A stretch of 64,000 bases of DNA from Hydrogenophaga palleronii_A (GCF_031457455.1 NZ_JAVDWU010000003.1:248001-312000); one strand, 5' to 3'; shown: positions 15,435 through 24,545, counted from the first letter of the stretch. Made by a program: numbers and translations. Notes: generated from the letters alone by a model not told the origin.

Positions 15435-15522
15435 CTTTCCTCCTGTTCGATATGGTCGACACGGAACCCCGCAGGATTTCCCACTGTAGCGACTCCGTCG
15501 AAAGGAAATGACGGCATCCACA

Positions 15523-15905
15523 ACACCCGCATCAGAATGGCGGCACCGCTTCCCCATCCACAAGGAGCACCGCATGGACCGCCCGCAGCCCGGCCTGATG
15601 AACAACGAGCCGCCGCCCCCTGATGCGCACGACCTATGGCGGCATTTCTCTGAAACCTATTTCTCGCTCAGGCTGGGGCTGGCGGTGCTGGCCTTTGCCT
15701 TCCCGGCGGTGCTCTATTTCTGGGGCCGCTTCGTTCACGATCTGCCGCTGCAGCCTTCGATGAGCGCCTACTTCTTCGCCGCCCGCGCCACAGCCGAAGC
15801 CGGCGCCATGCAGTGCGCCGCATCCCCATGCGCACCTTCTTCGTGGGCGGCCTGTTCGCCATCGCGGCCGGGCTGCACCTTTACAAGGGGCTCAGCGGGG
15901 TGGAA
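15523..15905 (+). repeat. Direct repeat, copy 1 (about 380 bp)
   Basis: This copy is nearly identical to 16628-17012, at an offset of 1105 bp (1106 after a one-base deletion near 15821). It includes about 50 bp of shared leader before the start codon and the first ~110 codons of the membrane-protein gene. The match fades near 15905. Confidence 0.9.
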
Positions 15906-15906
15906 G
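15574..15906 (+). pseudogene. Frameshifted, truncated copy of the membrane-protein gene at 16679
   Basis: The start (MDRPQPGLMNNEPPPPDAHD) and first ~80 residues match the intact gene almost exactly. Near 15821 the intact gene reads GCATTCCCC and this copy reads GCATCCCC, a one-base loss that shifts the frame within CAAFPMRTF. The restored frame continues as FFVGGLFAIAAGLHLYKGLS before similarity ends. The transmembrane domain encoded by the rest of the gene is missing, so the copy should not give a working protein. Confidence 0.88.
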
Positions 15907-16278
15907 GCGACGCCGATTAAATGGCGCATGTCCCTTCAATGAAGCCGGTGGTGCTGGACCTCTCCAAATAGCGACTGCTACGAGCAGGACGAGCAGAAGC
16001 ACAACACATAGCCCCGCGTACTGAATGACGTAGTAGCGCACGCCTGAGTGGCCGACTGCGACGTGCATCCACCATGGCAGTAAAAAGCTGCCTGCGCTGT
16101 TCGACACGGTGCCCGGCCCGGCAAGCAGCACAAGAAGTGCAATCGCATTCAGCCCTCGCAACAAAAACGTCTTAACTCCCCGCTCGGCAGCCAACGCCAC
16201 GAATAGCAGCGAGGCGAGGGTGACCACCGGCAATGCAAGGGGGAACACAAAGACCAGTACGACAAGAAGCAGGCCCAT
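15892..16278 (-). CDS. Small hydrophobic membrane protein, unknown
   Basis: The product would be 128 residues with about three membrane helices (GLLLVVLVFVFPLALPVVTL, GLNAIALLVLLAGPG, YYVIQYAGLCVVLLLVLLVA) and a basic, low-complexity tail. Its 3' end overlaps the end of the broken gene copy on the other strand. I do not recognise a family. The hydrophobic pattern is regular enough to suggest a real gene, but it lies in a rearranged stretch and the tail may be chimeric. Confidence 0.5.
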   Translation of the reverse strand: MGLLLVVLVFVFPLALPVVTLASLLFVALAAERGVKTFLLRGLNAIALLVLLAGPGTVSNSAGSFLLPWWMHVAVGHSGVRYYVIQYAGLCVVLLLVLLVAVAIWRGPAPPASLKGHAPFNRRRLPPR

Positions 16279-16627
16279 AGTGACGGGATAGAGTTAAAGC
16301 CGCCCACGGGTGCGGGTAGCCCAACTGTACATCCGCTCCTGGCCGGGACCACGAATTCGCCGCCGCCACATTTGAGGTCGTAGACCTGCGCGGTGCACAA
16401 ACCGACAGCACGACGGAATTCAGCCGCGCCATTCTTGAATGGCTGCATCGGCTGCGCTGTGGCTGCCATTCGCAAACCCTGACGTCCGCAGCACGCCATC
16501 GGTCCTGCGGCCTCTGTACCCGTTGGGTTGATCCGCAAGCAGCTTGACTGACTGATTGATTCATTGAGGGAGTGATTGATTGAGTGGATGAGCCAAGCAT
16601 CCCTGCACCAAAGGTTCACGCCCACAC
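16279..16627. other. Non-coding stretch with a TGATTGA-rich patch
   Basis: No gene is supported here. Near 16545-16597 there is a simple-sequence patch of GACTGACTGATTGATTCATTG type, with repeated TGATTGA units. The rest gives no recognisable protein on either strand. The stretch ends at the start of the second copy of the direct repeat. Confidence 0.5.
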
Positions 16628-17012
16628 ACACCCGCATCAGAATGGCGGCACCGCTTCCCCATCCACAAGGAGCACCGCATGGCCCACCCGCAGCCCGGCC
16701 TGATGAACAACGAGCCGCCGCCCCCTGATGCGCACGACCTATGGCGGCATTTCTCTGAAACCTATTTCTCGCTGAGGCTGGGGCTGGCGGTGCTGGCCTT
16801 TGCCTTCCCGGCGGTGCTCTATTTCTGGGGCCGCTTCGTTCACGATCTGTCGCTGCAGCCTTCGATGAGCGCCTACTTCTTCGCCGCCCGTGCCACAGCC
16901 GAAGCCGGGGCCATGCAGTGCGCCGCATTCCCCATGCGCACCTTCTTCGTCGGCGGGCTGTTCGCCATCGCCACAGGCCTGCGCCTTTACAAGGGCCTCA
17001 CCCGGTGGGAGA
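16628..17012 (+). repeat. Direct repeat, copy 2 (about 385 bp), inside the intact gene
   Basis: This is the counterpart of 15523-15905. It covers the leader and first part of the intact membrane-protein gene. The left junction differs: CACACACACCCGC here, CCACAACACCCGC in the other copy. Confidence 0.9.
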
Positions 17013-17524
17013 ACACGCTGCTCAACACCGCAGCCATCTGCGCGCTGATCGTCGCCGTGGTGCCGGAACGCATCAGAGCGGAAGACCTCGCCGGCGACGA
17101 ACGCATCATGCAGTTGGTGAAAGACTGCCCTGCCGTGCTGGAGTGGGCCAGCCACCAGCCCAGTCCGCCCATCCACTTCGCGGCGGCTGCCGTGCTGTTC
17201 GTGTTGCTGGGCATCGTCGCCTGGCAATGCGCGTGCAAATCACTGAGCTACCTGCCAGCCCACCAGAAGCACCGGGAGCCGATGCTCAAGCGCACCTACC
17301 GCGTGCTGGCCGTGTTGATGATTTTGTGCCCGGTGACCGGCTTCGCCCTGGCGGCCTTGCTTGCGGGCGGCGGCAACTTCGTGTTCTTTGTGGAGATGGC
17401 CGGGATCTGGACCTTCGGTGCCTACTGGGCGCTCAAGACCTGGGAGTTGTCGCTGTCCAGACTTGAGAGGGATCCTGGGGCTGCTGTGCGGAATATGGCG
17501 GGCGATCCGCGCGATCCTCATTGA
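16679..17524 (+). CDS. Multi-pass membrane protein, unknown function (intact copy)
   Basis: A protein of 281 residues. After a soluble start (HPQPGLMNNEPPPPDAHDLW) come about six or seven helices: LRLGLAVLAFAFPAVLYFWG, MRTFFVGGLFAIATGLRLY, NTAAICALIVAVV, FAAAAVLFVLLGIVAW, VLAVLMILCPVTGFALAALL and FVFFVEMAGIWTFGAYWAL. The loop PSMSAYFFAARATAEAG is strongly conserved between the two local copies. I cannot name a function. It is the only full copy of a gene present here as one intact and two partial copies. Confidence 0.75.
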   Translation: MAHPQPGLMNNEPPPPDAHDLWRHFSETYFSLRLGLAVLAFAFPAVLYFWGRFVHDLSLQPSMSAYFFAARATAEAGAMQCAAFPMRTFFVGGLFAIATGLRLYKGLTRWENTLLNTAAICALIVAVVPERIRAEDLAGDERIMQLVKDCPAVLEWASHQPSPPIHFAAAAVLFVLLGIVAWQCACKSLSYLPAHQKHREPMLKRTYRVLAVLMILCPVTGFALAALLAGGGNFVFFVEMAGIWTFGAYWALKTWELSLSRLERDPGAAVRNMAGDPRDPH

Positions 17525-18192
17525 GGTGGTGTGGATAGCTTCATCGCGACCTGGTGCGCAGTGTCGTCCGCTCTATGTGAATGACCGAGGAGCAGCGAGT
17601 GCTGCCGGTGGGTGCGGCGAAGCGTTCGCACGGTGACTGCCATTAAGCGGCTGTTGGATGGTGCGCCCGGCGCTGGGCTGAGTGGCGGCTGTACGAGGTA
17701 CTGCGGTCAATGGCTTCCGCGACCCGATTCCTGAAGTCTAGCTTTTGCGCGCGCGGCCCGACCCCCGTCAAGGTGGCATGACCGGACGCATACGCATCGG
17801 ATGGCAGTGAGCGCAACAAACCCGCAAGGTTTGCCATTTGTCGACCCATATTGATCCTTGCCGTGGTCTTGTGGTCGCACAGCGGGCTAAGCAATGCTCA
17901 CTCATCCATTCCCCGTCGTTGTTGATGCCACCCGTCAGCTCGGTCTTCTGTTGGCACCAGCCCATGCCATCGAAGCATAAATGCTTGGCCAAGCCGCAGC
18001 TATTGAGCAGCCTAGAGATGGCACGCTCGACATGCCAATGAACAACATCTGCGCTACAGGCGAGGAGATTCTGGCTTTCTAAGGGAATTACCGCCGAGTG
18101 CGGAACGAGGCGAGCAACTCCTGTGGCTCTCGCCGTCGGCGAGTGTGGGCGGGCACCCGGGCGTCGGGTGCTCACCCACACTGATCAGGACA
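17525..18192. other. 668-bp gap without a supported gene
   Basis: Short open frames exist on both strands (for example on the minus strand between 18181 and 17768), but none shows a recognisable domain, ribosome site or consistent codon use. The right end holds a strong hairpin at 18142-18182. The gap separates the rearranged region from the large minus-strand block. Confidence 0.5.
18142..18182 (-). terminator. Strong hairpin after dctD, likely end of the large operon
   Basis: AGTGTGGGCGGGCACCCG (18142-18159) pairs with CGGGTGCTCACCCACACT (18165-18182) over 18 bp with two non-Watson-Crick positions and a 5-nt loop. It starts 10 bp beyond the dctD stop. There is no clear U-run on the minus strand, so it may stop transcription weakly or simply protect the 3' end. 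Confidence 0.55.
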
Positions 18193-19557
18193 TCAACCTC
18201 CCCACTCGTCGGTCGTGATGTTCAACTTTCGCAGCTTGTCATGGAGCGTTTGGCGTGCAACACCCAGTGCCGCGGCCGTTGCACTCTGATCGCCCCGGTG
18301 CCGCCGTAGCTCCTCCACGATCACTGCGCGCTCGAAACTCTGAACCTGCTGTGGGAGGCCCTGTGGCAGGTCCGACATCACCTGACCGGCTCCACGGGTC
18401 TGGGTCAGACGATCACCCAGCAGTCCCAGCGTAAAGCGGTCCGCCACGTTGCGCAGTTCTCGTACGTTGCCGGGCCAGGCGTAGGCCATCAACTCGGCCA
18501 GTTGGAGGCTGCTCAACGTCGGCGCGACACGCCCGTAGCGACTTGCTGCGAGCAAGGTGAAGTGTTCAAACAACAACGGGATGTCTTCCAGGCGTTCGCG
18601 CAATGGTGGCAACTCGACGAAAGCCACACCGATGCGGTAGTACAGGTCGGCCCTGAACTGCTTCTGATCGCTGAGCGTCTTGAGGTCGTCCTTGCTGGCC
18701 GCGACCAGCCGGCAGTCAAATGGGATCGACTTGTTCGACCCCACGCGCTCGATGGAGCGCTCCTGTAGCGCGCGCAGCAGCTTGATCTGTACGGCCATGG
18801 GCATGCTCTCGATCTCGTCGAGGAAGAGGGTGCCACCATGCGCATATTCGAACTTGCCTACGCGTGGGCGGTTGGCGCTGGTGAATGCGCCAGCCTCGTG
18901 ACCGAACAACTCGCTCTCGGCAAGGGCTTCGGGGAGCCCGCCGCAGTTCAGCGCCACAAAGTGGTGCCGCCGGCGCTCACTGTGATCGTGCAGGCAACGC
19001 GCCACAAGTTCCTTGCCGGTGCCGGTTTCGCCATAGATCAGCACGTCGGCTGATGTTTCCGCCAGGTTCATCACGGTGCGGCGCACCTGCTGCATTTGCG
19101 CCGAACGACCAATCAGAACGGCCTGGATGCCGTGCCAGTTGTCGAGAGCATCACGCAGCGCTCGCACCTGCAACGACAGTTGCCGTCGCTCCATCGCATG
19201 TCGCACAACCGCCAGCAGCCGTTCGGTTGTGAAGGGCTTTTCGATGAAATCGTACGCGCCTTCGCGCATGGCCTGCACTGCCATTGCGATGTGGCCATGG
19301 CCAGTCACCAAAACCACGGGCAACTCCGCATCGATGGTGCGGATCTGCGGCAGCCAGTCGGTGCCGCAAAGCCCTGGCAACTTGACGTCGCACACCACGA
19401 TGAGCGGAGCGCCGAAACTGATATGAGCCCGGGCACGCTCGACACTGGCGAAGTCATCCACCTCGAAGCCGGCCAGGCTCAGGGCCTGGATGGTGCTGAT
19501 GCGTACGTCATCGTCATCTTCGACCAGCAGCACGCGGATGGGAGTTGATGCACTCAC
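18193..19557 (-). CDS. dctD: DctD-type sigma54-dependent response regulator
   Basis: A protein of 454 residues with three domains. The receiver (1-120) has the acidic pocket EDDDD and phospho-acceptor Asp57 in VVCDVKLPG. The AAA+ domain has Walker A GETGTGKE and Walker B GGTLFLDEIE. A Fis-type helix-turn-helix ends the protein (QSATAAALGVARQTLHDKL). The sigma54-contact loop reads GAFTSA where GAFTGA is usual. DctD proteins activate sigma54 promoters of dicarboxylate transport genes. It overlaps dctB by four bases and is the last gene of the block, far from the sigma54 promoter at 41475 that it probably controls. Confidence 0.9.
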   Translation of the reverse strand: MSASTPIRVLLVEDDDDVRISTIQALSLAGFEVDDFASVERARAHISFGAPLIVVCDVKLPGLCGTDWLPQIRTIDAELPVVLVTGHGHIAMAVQAMREGAYDFIEKPFTTERLLAVVRHAMERRQLSLQVRALRDALDNWHGIQAVLIGRSAQMQQVRRTVMNLAETSADVLIYGETGTGKELVARCLHDHSERRRHHFVALNCGGLPEALAESELFGHEAGAFTSANRPRVGKFEYAHGGTLFLDEIESMPMAVQIKLLRALQERSIERVGSNKSIPFDCRLVAASKDDLKTLSDQKQFRADLYYRIGVAFVELPPLRERLEDIPLLFEHFTLLAASRYGRVAPTLSSLQLAELMAYAWPGNVRELRNVADRFTLGLLGDRLTQTRGAGQVMSDLPQGLPQQVQSFERAVIVEELRRHRGDQSATAAALGVARQTLHDKLRKLNITTDEWGG

Positions 19558-21380
19558 TGTGGGTGAACCCTATCGGCAATCGGTTGTTCGACGCCAAGCG
19601 GCAAGTCGATGGTGAAGATGGCACCACCCTCGTCGCGATTGGCGGCACGCAGCACCCCCCCGGCGCCGCGCACCAGTTGCTCGGAAATGACCAGTCCCAA
19701 CCCGAGCCCCGCACCGGCCGGCTTGCTCGTGACGAAGGGTTCGAAGAGGCGCTCGAGGATGTCAGGACGAATTCCGTGGCCCGTGTCGGCCACGCTCAGG
19801 ATCAATCGGCCGCCTTGTGCTCGGGCCTGCACCCGCAACTCGCGTTGCGCAGCCTCCCTCATGGCGTCGACGGCGTTGCGCATCAGGTTGACGAGCACGC
19901 CGCTCAGCGCGGCCTCGTCGGTGACCAGGCTCAGCCCGATGGGCTGCACGTCGACCAAGAGCCTGATGCCGCGCTCCTGCAGTTCGCTTTCGAGCAGGGC
20001 TTGCGCATCGGCGATGCTGCGGGCCACGGTCACATGGGCCAGGGCCGTGTCGCTCTTGTGCGCAAAGGTCTTAAGCTGCGTGGTCAGCCGCGCCAGGCGA
20101 TCCACCATCCCGGTGATGCGCCGCAGGTTGCCGCGCACATCGTCAGACCGCCCCTTCTCGAGCAGGATCGCGGCGCTGTCCGACAAGGTGCGCAATGCCG
20201 TGAGCGGCTGGTTCAATTCGTGCACGATGCCGGCGGACATCTGTCCCATCGCCGCCAGCTTTCCCGCATGCACCAGTTCGCCCTGCGCCGAACGAAGTTG
20301 TGCCGTGCGCGCGACCACCGTCGATTCGAGGCTGTCATGCGCCGCCTGCAGCGCCGCCTGGCTGGCCAGCTTGTGGCGCACGGCGCGCCGTCGCTGCCAC
20401 AGCGTCACCGCGACCAGCACCAGCACCGCCATGGCCAGGCTGCCGGTGATGGCGGCATAGCGGGCCGCCACCCGCACCGGCGCCATTTCGTCCAGGACCA
20501 CCAACTGCCACGGGCTGTGCTGCAGCGCGCGCGTCGAGGCCAGGTGGTCCCGCCCGCTCAGCGTCACCAGCTTCACGCCGTCGGCCAATGTGGTTCGCTC
20601 GCTCCAGTCCGCTGGCTGCAGCGTCGCCTGCCCGTAGGAGCGGGCCAGCCGAACCTCTGCGTGTTGCTCGGCATCCAGGGGCGCCAGCGGCCGGTACTTC
20701 AGGTCGTGGAGCGTGGACAGGATGACGACGCCGCGTTCGTCGATCAGCAACACGTGGCCAGGCAGGTTGCGCCAGGCGCGCTCGGCCTCATCAATATTGA
20801 CCTTGACCGTCATCACGCCGCGCAACTGATCGTCGCGCCGCAGTGCGTACGACAAGTAGTAGCCCGGCTTGCCGCTGGTGATGCCCACGCCGTAGAAACG
20901 ACCACGCCCCTGCTTGACGGCGTCGCGCATGTAGGGCCGAAAGGAATAGTCCTGGCCGTACGATGTGCCCGGCTGATCCCAGTCGGACGCGGCGACGGAG
21001 GTGCCGCCCGCTTCCAGCACGTAGAGCATCTCGGCGCCGACGCTGGCGGCGACCTCCTTCAGGTAGCGGTTGACACCGTCCCGCAGGCCCGGATCGGACG
21101 GCGCGTCGAGCAGGGCCGGCACCACGGGCGTCATCTCCAGCAGCGCGGGCAGGTACTCGAAGCGCGCCAGGTGGGCGTCCAGGCCAGTGGCCACGAGGTC
21201 GAGACGGTGCTGGGCTGCGTCACGCAGGCGCGACAAGCCCGTCTGCAAGGCCGCCTCGTGGCCCATGTAGGCCGCAGCCGCCACCAACGCCAGGGCGGTG
21301 CCCCAGCCCATCAGGAAGCGCCTGCGGCGTGCACCGGGCGCGGCCTTCGTGCGGAGGCCGTCAGGCGAGGTCTTCGTCAT
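19554..21380 (-). CDS. dctB: DctB-type sensor histidine kinase
   Basis: A membrane kinase of 608 residues. Helix 1 is WGTALALVAAAAYMG (about 26-40). A large periplasmic double-Cache domain follows, with YSFRPYMRDAVKQGRGRFYGVG and SGKPGYYLSYALR, the dicarboxylate-binding signature of DctB. Helix 2 is SLAMAVLVLVAVTLW (about 320-340). The phospho-acceptor histidine is in GIVHELNQPLTALR, and the ATPase domain shows NLMRNAVDAM, DTGHGI and GLGLGLVIS. The start at 21380 (MTKTSPDG) follows the cydB stop by 40 bp. It would sense external succinate, malate or fumarate. Confidence 0.9.
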   Translation of the reverse strand: MTKTSPDGLRTKAAPGARRRRFLMGWGTALALVAAAAYMGHEAALQTGLSRLRDAAQHRLDLVATGLDAHLARFEYLPALLEMTPVVPALLDAPSDPGLRDGVNRYLKEVAASVGAEMLYVLEAGGTSVAASDWDQPGTSYGQDYSFRPYMRDAVKQGRGRFYGVGITSGKPGYYLSYALRRDDQLRGVMTVKVNIDEAERAWRNLPGHVLLIDERGVVILSTLHDLKYRPLAPLDAEQHAEVRLARSYGQATLQPADWSERTTLADGVKLVTLSGRDHLASTRALQHSPWQLVVLDEMAPVRVAARYAAITGSLAMAVLVLVAVTLWQRRRAVRHKLASQAALQAAHDSLESTVVARTAQLRSAQGELVHAGKLAAMGQMSAGIVHELNQPLTALRTLSDSAAILLEKGRSDDVRGNLRRITGMVDRLARLTTQLKTFAHKSDTALAHVTVARSIADAQALLESELQERGIRLLVDVQPIGLSLVTDEAALSGVLVNLMRNAVDAMREAAQRELRVQARAQGGRLILSVADTGHGIRPDILERLFEPFVTSKPAGAGLGLGLVISEQLVRGAGGVLRAANRDEGGAIFTIDLPLGVEQPIADRVHPQ

Positions 21381-21420
21381 GCGCCGAGTATCGTACAAGT
21401 CCGCGGCGGCGAGCAGACCA

Positions 21421-22425
21421 TCATGCGTACTTGAGTTCACTCGTCTTGCCTCGGAAAACGCGGTACGAAAACACGGTGTAGCCGGCGATGGCAGGCACCG
21501 AAATGCACACACCGACGAGGATGACCTTCAGCGCCTCGGGGCTGCTTGCGGCGTCCCAGATCGTCAGTTGGTCGAGCACCACGTACGGGTACAGGCTGTA
21601 GGCCAGGCCCAGGAAACCGAGCACGAAGACCAGCACCAGCAACACGAAAGGCAGCCAGCACAGCGGTCCACGCACCTGGCGTGTGCGCAGCAGGGCTCGA
21701 ACGGCCAGCAGGCACCCGCCTGTCATCAGCGGAATCGCCATCAACGCGATGAGCTCGGGCAGCGCGAACCAGCGCTCGCGTACCGTCGAGCTGACCCACG
21801 GCGTGGCCATGGAAATCAGCACCAACCCGCCGACCATCGGCGTCCAGGCAATACGCGCCCAGACCACCGCGCGTTCCTGAAGTTCGCCCTCGGTCTTCAT
21901 GATCAGCCAGGCCGCGCCCATCAGCACGTAGGCCATCGGCAACGCGACGGCAATCGCGGCGGCGAACAGTGGGTAGTTCCAGCCGACGCCGAAGCCGCTG
22001 ACATAACGCCCGAGCATCCAGCCCTGCGCCACCGACGCCAGCAAGGAGCCGGCAAAGAAGAGCCGGTCCCAGGTGAGCTTGTGCGTGTCGCGGGCCTTGA
22101 CGCGGAAGTCGAAGGCCACACCGCGCAGGATCAGACCGACGAGCATCAGCGCCACCGGCAGGTAGAGTTCACCCAGCACCAGGCCGTGCGCCTTCGGGAA
22201 GGCCACCAGCAGGATGCCGACGCCCAGCACCAGCCAGGTCTCGTTGGCGTCCCAGAACGGGCCGATGGAGGCGACCATCACGTCCTTGTCGGCGTCGCTG
22301 GCGCGGTGCATCAGCATGCCCACGCCCAGGTCGTAGCCGTCACTGACCACGTAGACCAGCATCGACAGGCCCATCAGTGCCATGAAGATCACCGGCAGCG
22401 CCTGGTCGAAGTTCATGGGCGTCAT
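21421..22425 (-). CDS. cydB: Cytochrome bd-type (CIO-like) ubiquinol oxidase subunit II
   Basis: A protein of 334 residues with eight or so helices. The N-terminus (FDQALPVIFMALMGLSMLVY, then VSDGYDLGVGML) and FWDANETWLVLGVGILL are classic CydB. It completes the quinol oxidase with CydA. Its ATG overlaps the cydA stop (TGA 22422-22424), so the two are translationally coupled. Such oxidases reduce oxygen with high affinity and without pumping protons. Confidence 0.94.
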   Translation of the reverse strand: MTPMNFDQALPVIFMALMGLSMLVYVVSDGYDLGVGMLMHRASDADKDVMVASIGPFWDANETWLVLGVGILLVAFPKAHGLVLGELYLPVALMLVGLILRGVAFDFRVKARDTHKLTWDRLFFAGSLLASVAQGWMLGRYVSGFGVGWNYPLFAAAIAVALPMAYVLMGAAWLIMKTEGELQERAVVWARIAWTPMVGGLVLISMATPWVSSTVRERWFALPELIALMAIPLMTGGCLLAVRALLRTRQVRGPLCWLPFVLLVLVFVLGFLGLAYSLYPYVVLDQLTIWDAASSPEALKVILVGVCISVPAIAGYTVFSYRVFRGKTSELKYA

Positions 22426-23801
22426 GGGCTCGTCCCTTGCAACAGCGAGGGCGAGCCGGCGTCCACCGGCAGTGGCGTTTCCGGCTTTTCGGCCATGTAC
22501 TTCAGCACCGCGATGTAGGCGACGATCAATGCCAGGTACACCGTCACGTAAAGCGCCAGCGTCAGCCCGACCATGGGCGCCGGCACCTGCGCCACCACGT
22601 CGGCGGTGCGCACCAGGCCCTGCACGATGAAAGGCTGGCGGCCGATCTCGGTGACGTACCAGCCGGCGACGGTGGCCACCCAGCCGGAAAAGGTCATGCC
22701 GGCGAATAGCCATAGCAGCTTGCGTGGCAATTGCGCAGGCTGCCAGCGGCTGCGCCGCAGCAGCCACCAGCCCAGCCAGCTGGTGGCCAACATCAGCAGC
22801 CCCATGCCGATCATGATGCGAAAGGCGAAGAACACCGGCAGCGACGGCGGGTGTTCGCCGATGAAGTCGTTCAGGCCCTGTACCTCGCCGTCGAGCTGGT
22901 GCGTCAGGATCAGGCTCGCCAGCTTGGGAATTTTGACCTCGAAGTGGTTCATGCGCCGCTCGGCGTCGGGCAGCGCAAACAGCAGCAACGGCACGCCGCG
23001 CTGGGTCTCCCACACGCCTTCCATCGCGGCGATCTTGGCCGGCTGGTGCTTCAGGGTGTTCAGCCCGTGCAGGTCACCGACGAAGATCTGCAGCGGCACC
23101 AGCAGCGCCGCCATCGTCAGGCCGACGCGCATCACCCGCGGCGCCGAGCGCTGGGCCACGCCTTTGAGCACCTGCCAGGCCGACAGCCCTGCCAGCAGGA
23201 AGGCGCAGGTCAACGCCGAGGCCAGCAGCATGTGTGTGAGCCGGTAGGGGAAGGAGGGGTTGAAGATCACCTCGAACCAGCTGCTGACATGGTAGACACC
23301 GTCGCGGATCTCGTAGCCGACAGGCGTCTGCATCCAGGAGTTCAGCGCCAGGATCCAGAACGCCGACAAGGTGGTGCCCAAGGCGACGAAGAAGGTGGCC
23401 ATCAGGTGCACCCGCTCGCTGACCCTGCCGTGGCCAAAGAGCATGACCCCGAGGAAGCCGGCTTCCAGAAAAAAGGCCGTCAGCACTTCATAGGCCAGCA
23501 GCGGGCCGGCGATGTTGCCGACCTGTTCCATGAAGCCGGGCCAGTTGGTGCCGAACTGGAAGCTCATGGTGACGCCGCTGACCACCCCCAGCGCGAAGCT
23601 CAGTGCGAACACCTTGGTCCAGAAGCGGTAGGCGTCGAGCCAGCCCTGCGCATGGGCCATGTCGCCGCTGCGCTGCGTCCTCAGCCAGCGCCAGCGAAAG
23701 AACAGCAACACCCAGCCCAGCGCGATCGTGATCGTGGGGAACAGGATGTGGAAGGTGATGTTGGCCGCAAACTGCATGCGGGCCAGGATCAGCGCGTCCA
23801 T
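22422..23801 (-). CDS. cydA: Cytochrome bd-type (CIO-like) ubiquinol oxidase subunit I
   Basis: A protein of 459 residues. ARMQFAANITFHILFPTITI holds the heme b595 ligand His18. The short total length shows that the long C-terminal Q-loop insertion of E. coli CydA is missing, and GWYVTEIGRQPFIVQG follows in the usual place. This short-loop form belongs to the cyanide-insensitive oxidase group. It accepts electrons from ubiquinol. The start at 23801 (MDALILARMQ) is chosen because upstream codons overlap the preceding gene and are not family-like. It lies between the PHB genes and dctBD. Confidence 0.93.
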   Translation of the reverse strand: MDALILARMQFAANITFHILFPTITIALGWVLLFFRWRWLRTQRSGDMAHAQGWLDAYRFWTKVFALSFALGVVSGVTMSFQFGTNWPGFMEQVGNIAGPLLAYEVLTAFFLEAGFLGVMLFGHGRVSERVHLMATFFVALGTTLSAFWILALNSWMQTPVGYEIRDGVYHVSSWFEVIFNPSFPYRLTHMLLASALTCAFLLAGLSAWQVLKGVAQRSAPRVMRVGLTMAALLVPLQIFVGDLHGLNTLKHQPAKIAAMEGVWETQRGVPLLLFALPDAERRMNHFEVKIPKLASLILTHQLDGEVQGLNDFIGEHPPSLPVFFAFRIMIGMGLLMLATSWLGWWLLRRSRWQPAQLPRKLLWLFAGMTFSGWVATVAGWYVTEIGRQPFIVQGLVRTADVVAQVPAPMVGLTLALYVTVYLALIVAYIAVLKYMAEKPETPLPVDAGSPSLLQGTSP

Positions 23802-23835
23802 CGGCGTGGGTTCTCGTCCGTGCGCAAGGAGCGGC

Positions 23836-24534
23836 TCAGCCGCGGGATGCCCGCTTGCGCGGGCTTGCGGCCGGGGCCGGTGGCCTTTCTCCTTGCAGGG
23901 CCTGTGACATGCCGATGAGCACGCCGCTGACCAGCGTGGTGTACGTGTCCAGCATGGCCTGCGACGCGCGCAGGCTGAGGGCGCGCCCGTCGCGCAGGCT
24001 CTTCTGCGTGTCGTCCAGCAGCTGTTCGAGCGCTGCACTGGCCTGGGTGCCGGTGCCGGTGGCCTTGCCCTGCACGGCTTGCAGGACGGCGGACCAGGGG
24101 CCCTGCAGGGCAGAGTCCGCTCCCGCGGCGGCCTTGCGCACGGCGGCGAACAGGGTGTCCTCCATCTTGTCGATGTCGGCCAGCGCTTTTTTCAACTGCG
24201 TCTCGCGCAGGCTCAGGCCCTGGTCCACCATCTGTTGCAAGGCCGTGCGATGCGCCTGCACGGCCTGCTCCAGTGCTGCGTCCATGCCGGCAAACGCCTT
24301 GGTGAGCAGGGCCTGCACGTCGGCCGTGCCCAGTGGGCTGGCGGCGGCGCCTGCGGAGGCCGACCGCGTCACGGTGTCCAGCACCTGCCGGATGTTGGCC
24401 AGAGACAGCTCACGCCCCTGCAAAGCCTTCAGCGTGGCCTCGTTGACGGCCTTGCGCAAGGCTTCGCCCTGGCGGGCGGTGGCCTGGGAGAACTGGGTGA
24501 TCAGCGCGTCCTGATCGATGCCATGTTTGATCAT
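23836..24534 (-). CDS. Phasin-like PHB granule-associated protein
   Basis: A protein of 232 residues rich in Ala, Gln and Leu, predicted mostly helical and amphipathic without membrane helices. Examples are TRQGEALRKAVNEATLKALQ-type and HRTALQQMVDQGLSLRETQL. The basic tail ends RKRASRG. Size, composition and position directly after phaB suggest a granule-surface protein, but this is not the canonical phasin family, so the assignment is by context. The start at 24534 is set by AGGGA nearby. A second ATG at 24549 overlaps the phaB stop. Confidence 0.65.
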   Translation of the reverse strand: MIKHGIDQDALITQFSQATARQGEALRKAVNEATLKALQGRELSLANIRQVLDTVTRSASAGAAASPLGTADVQALLTKAFAGMDAALEQAVQAHRTALQQMVDQGLSLRETQLKKALADIDKMEDTLFAAVRKAAAGADSALQGPWSAVLQAVQGKATGTGTQASAALEQLLDDTQKSLRDGRALSLRASQAMLDTYTTLVSGVLIGMSQALQGERPPAPAASPRKRASRG

Positions 24535-24545
24535 TTCGTTTCCCT

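Noticed and set aside
16317..16525. GCCCAAC and GTTGGGT resemble the outer core sites of an integron attC.
   Set aside because: They are about 208 bp apart with no imperfect palindrome between them, longer than normal attC sites, and there is no integrase or cassette array nearby.
17768..18181. A minus-strand open frame of about 137 codons before dctD.
   Set aside because: No domain, no ribosome site and atypical composition; part of it is simply the arm of the hairpin at 18142-18182.
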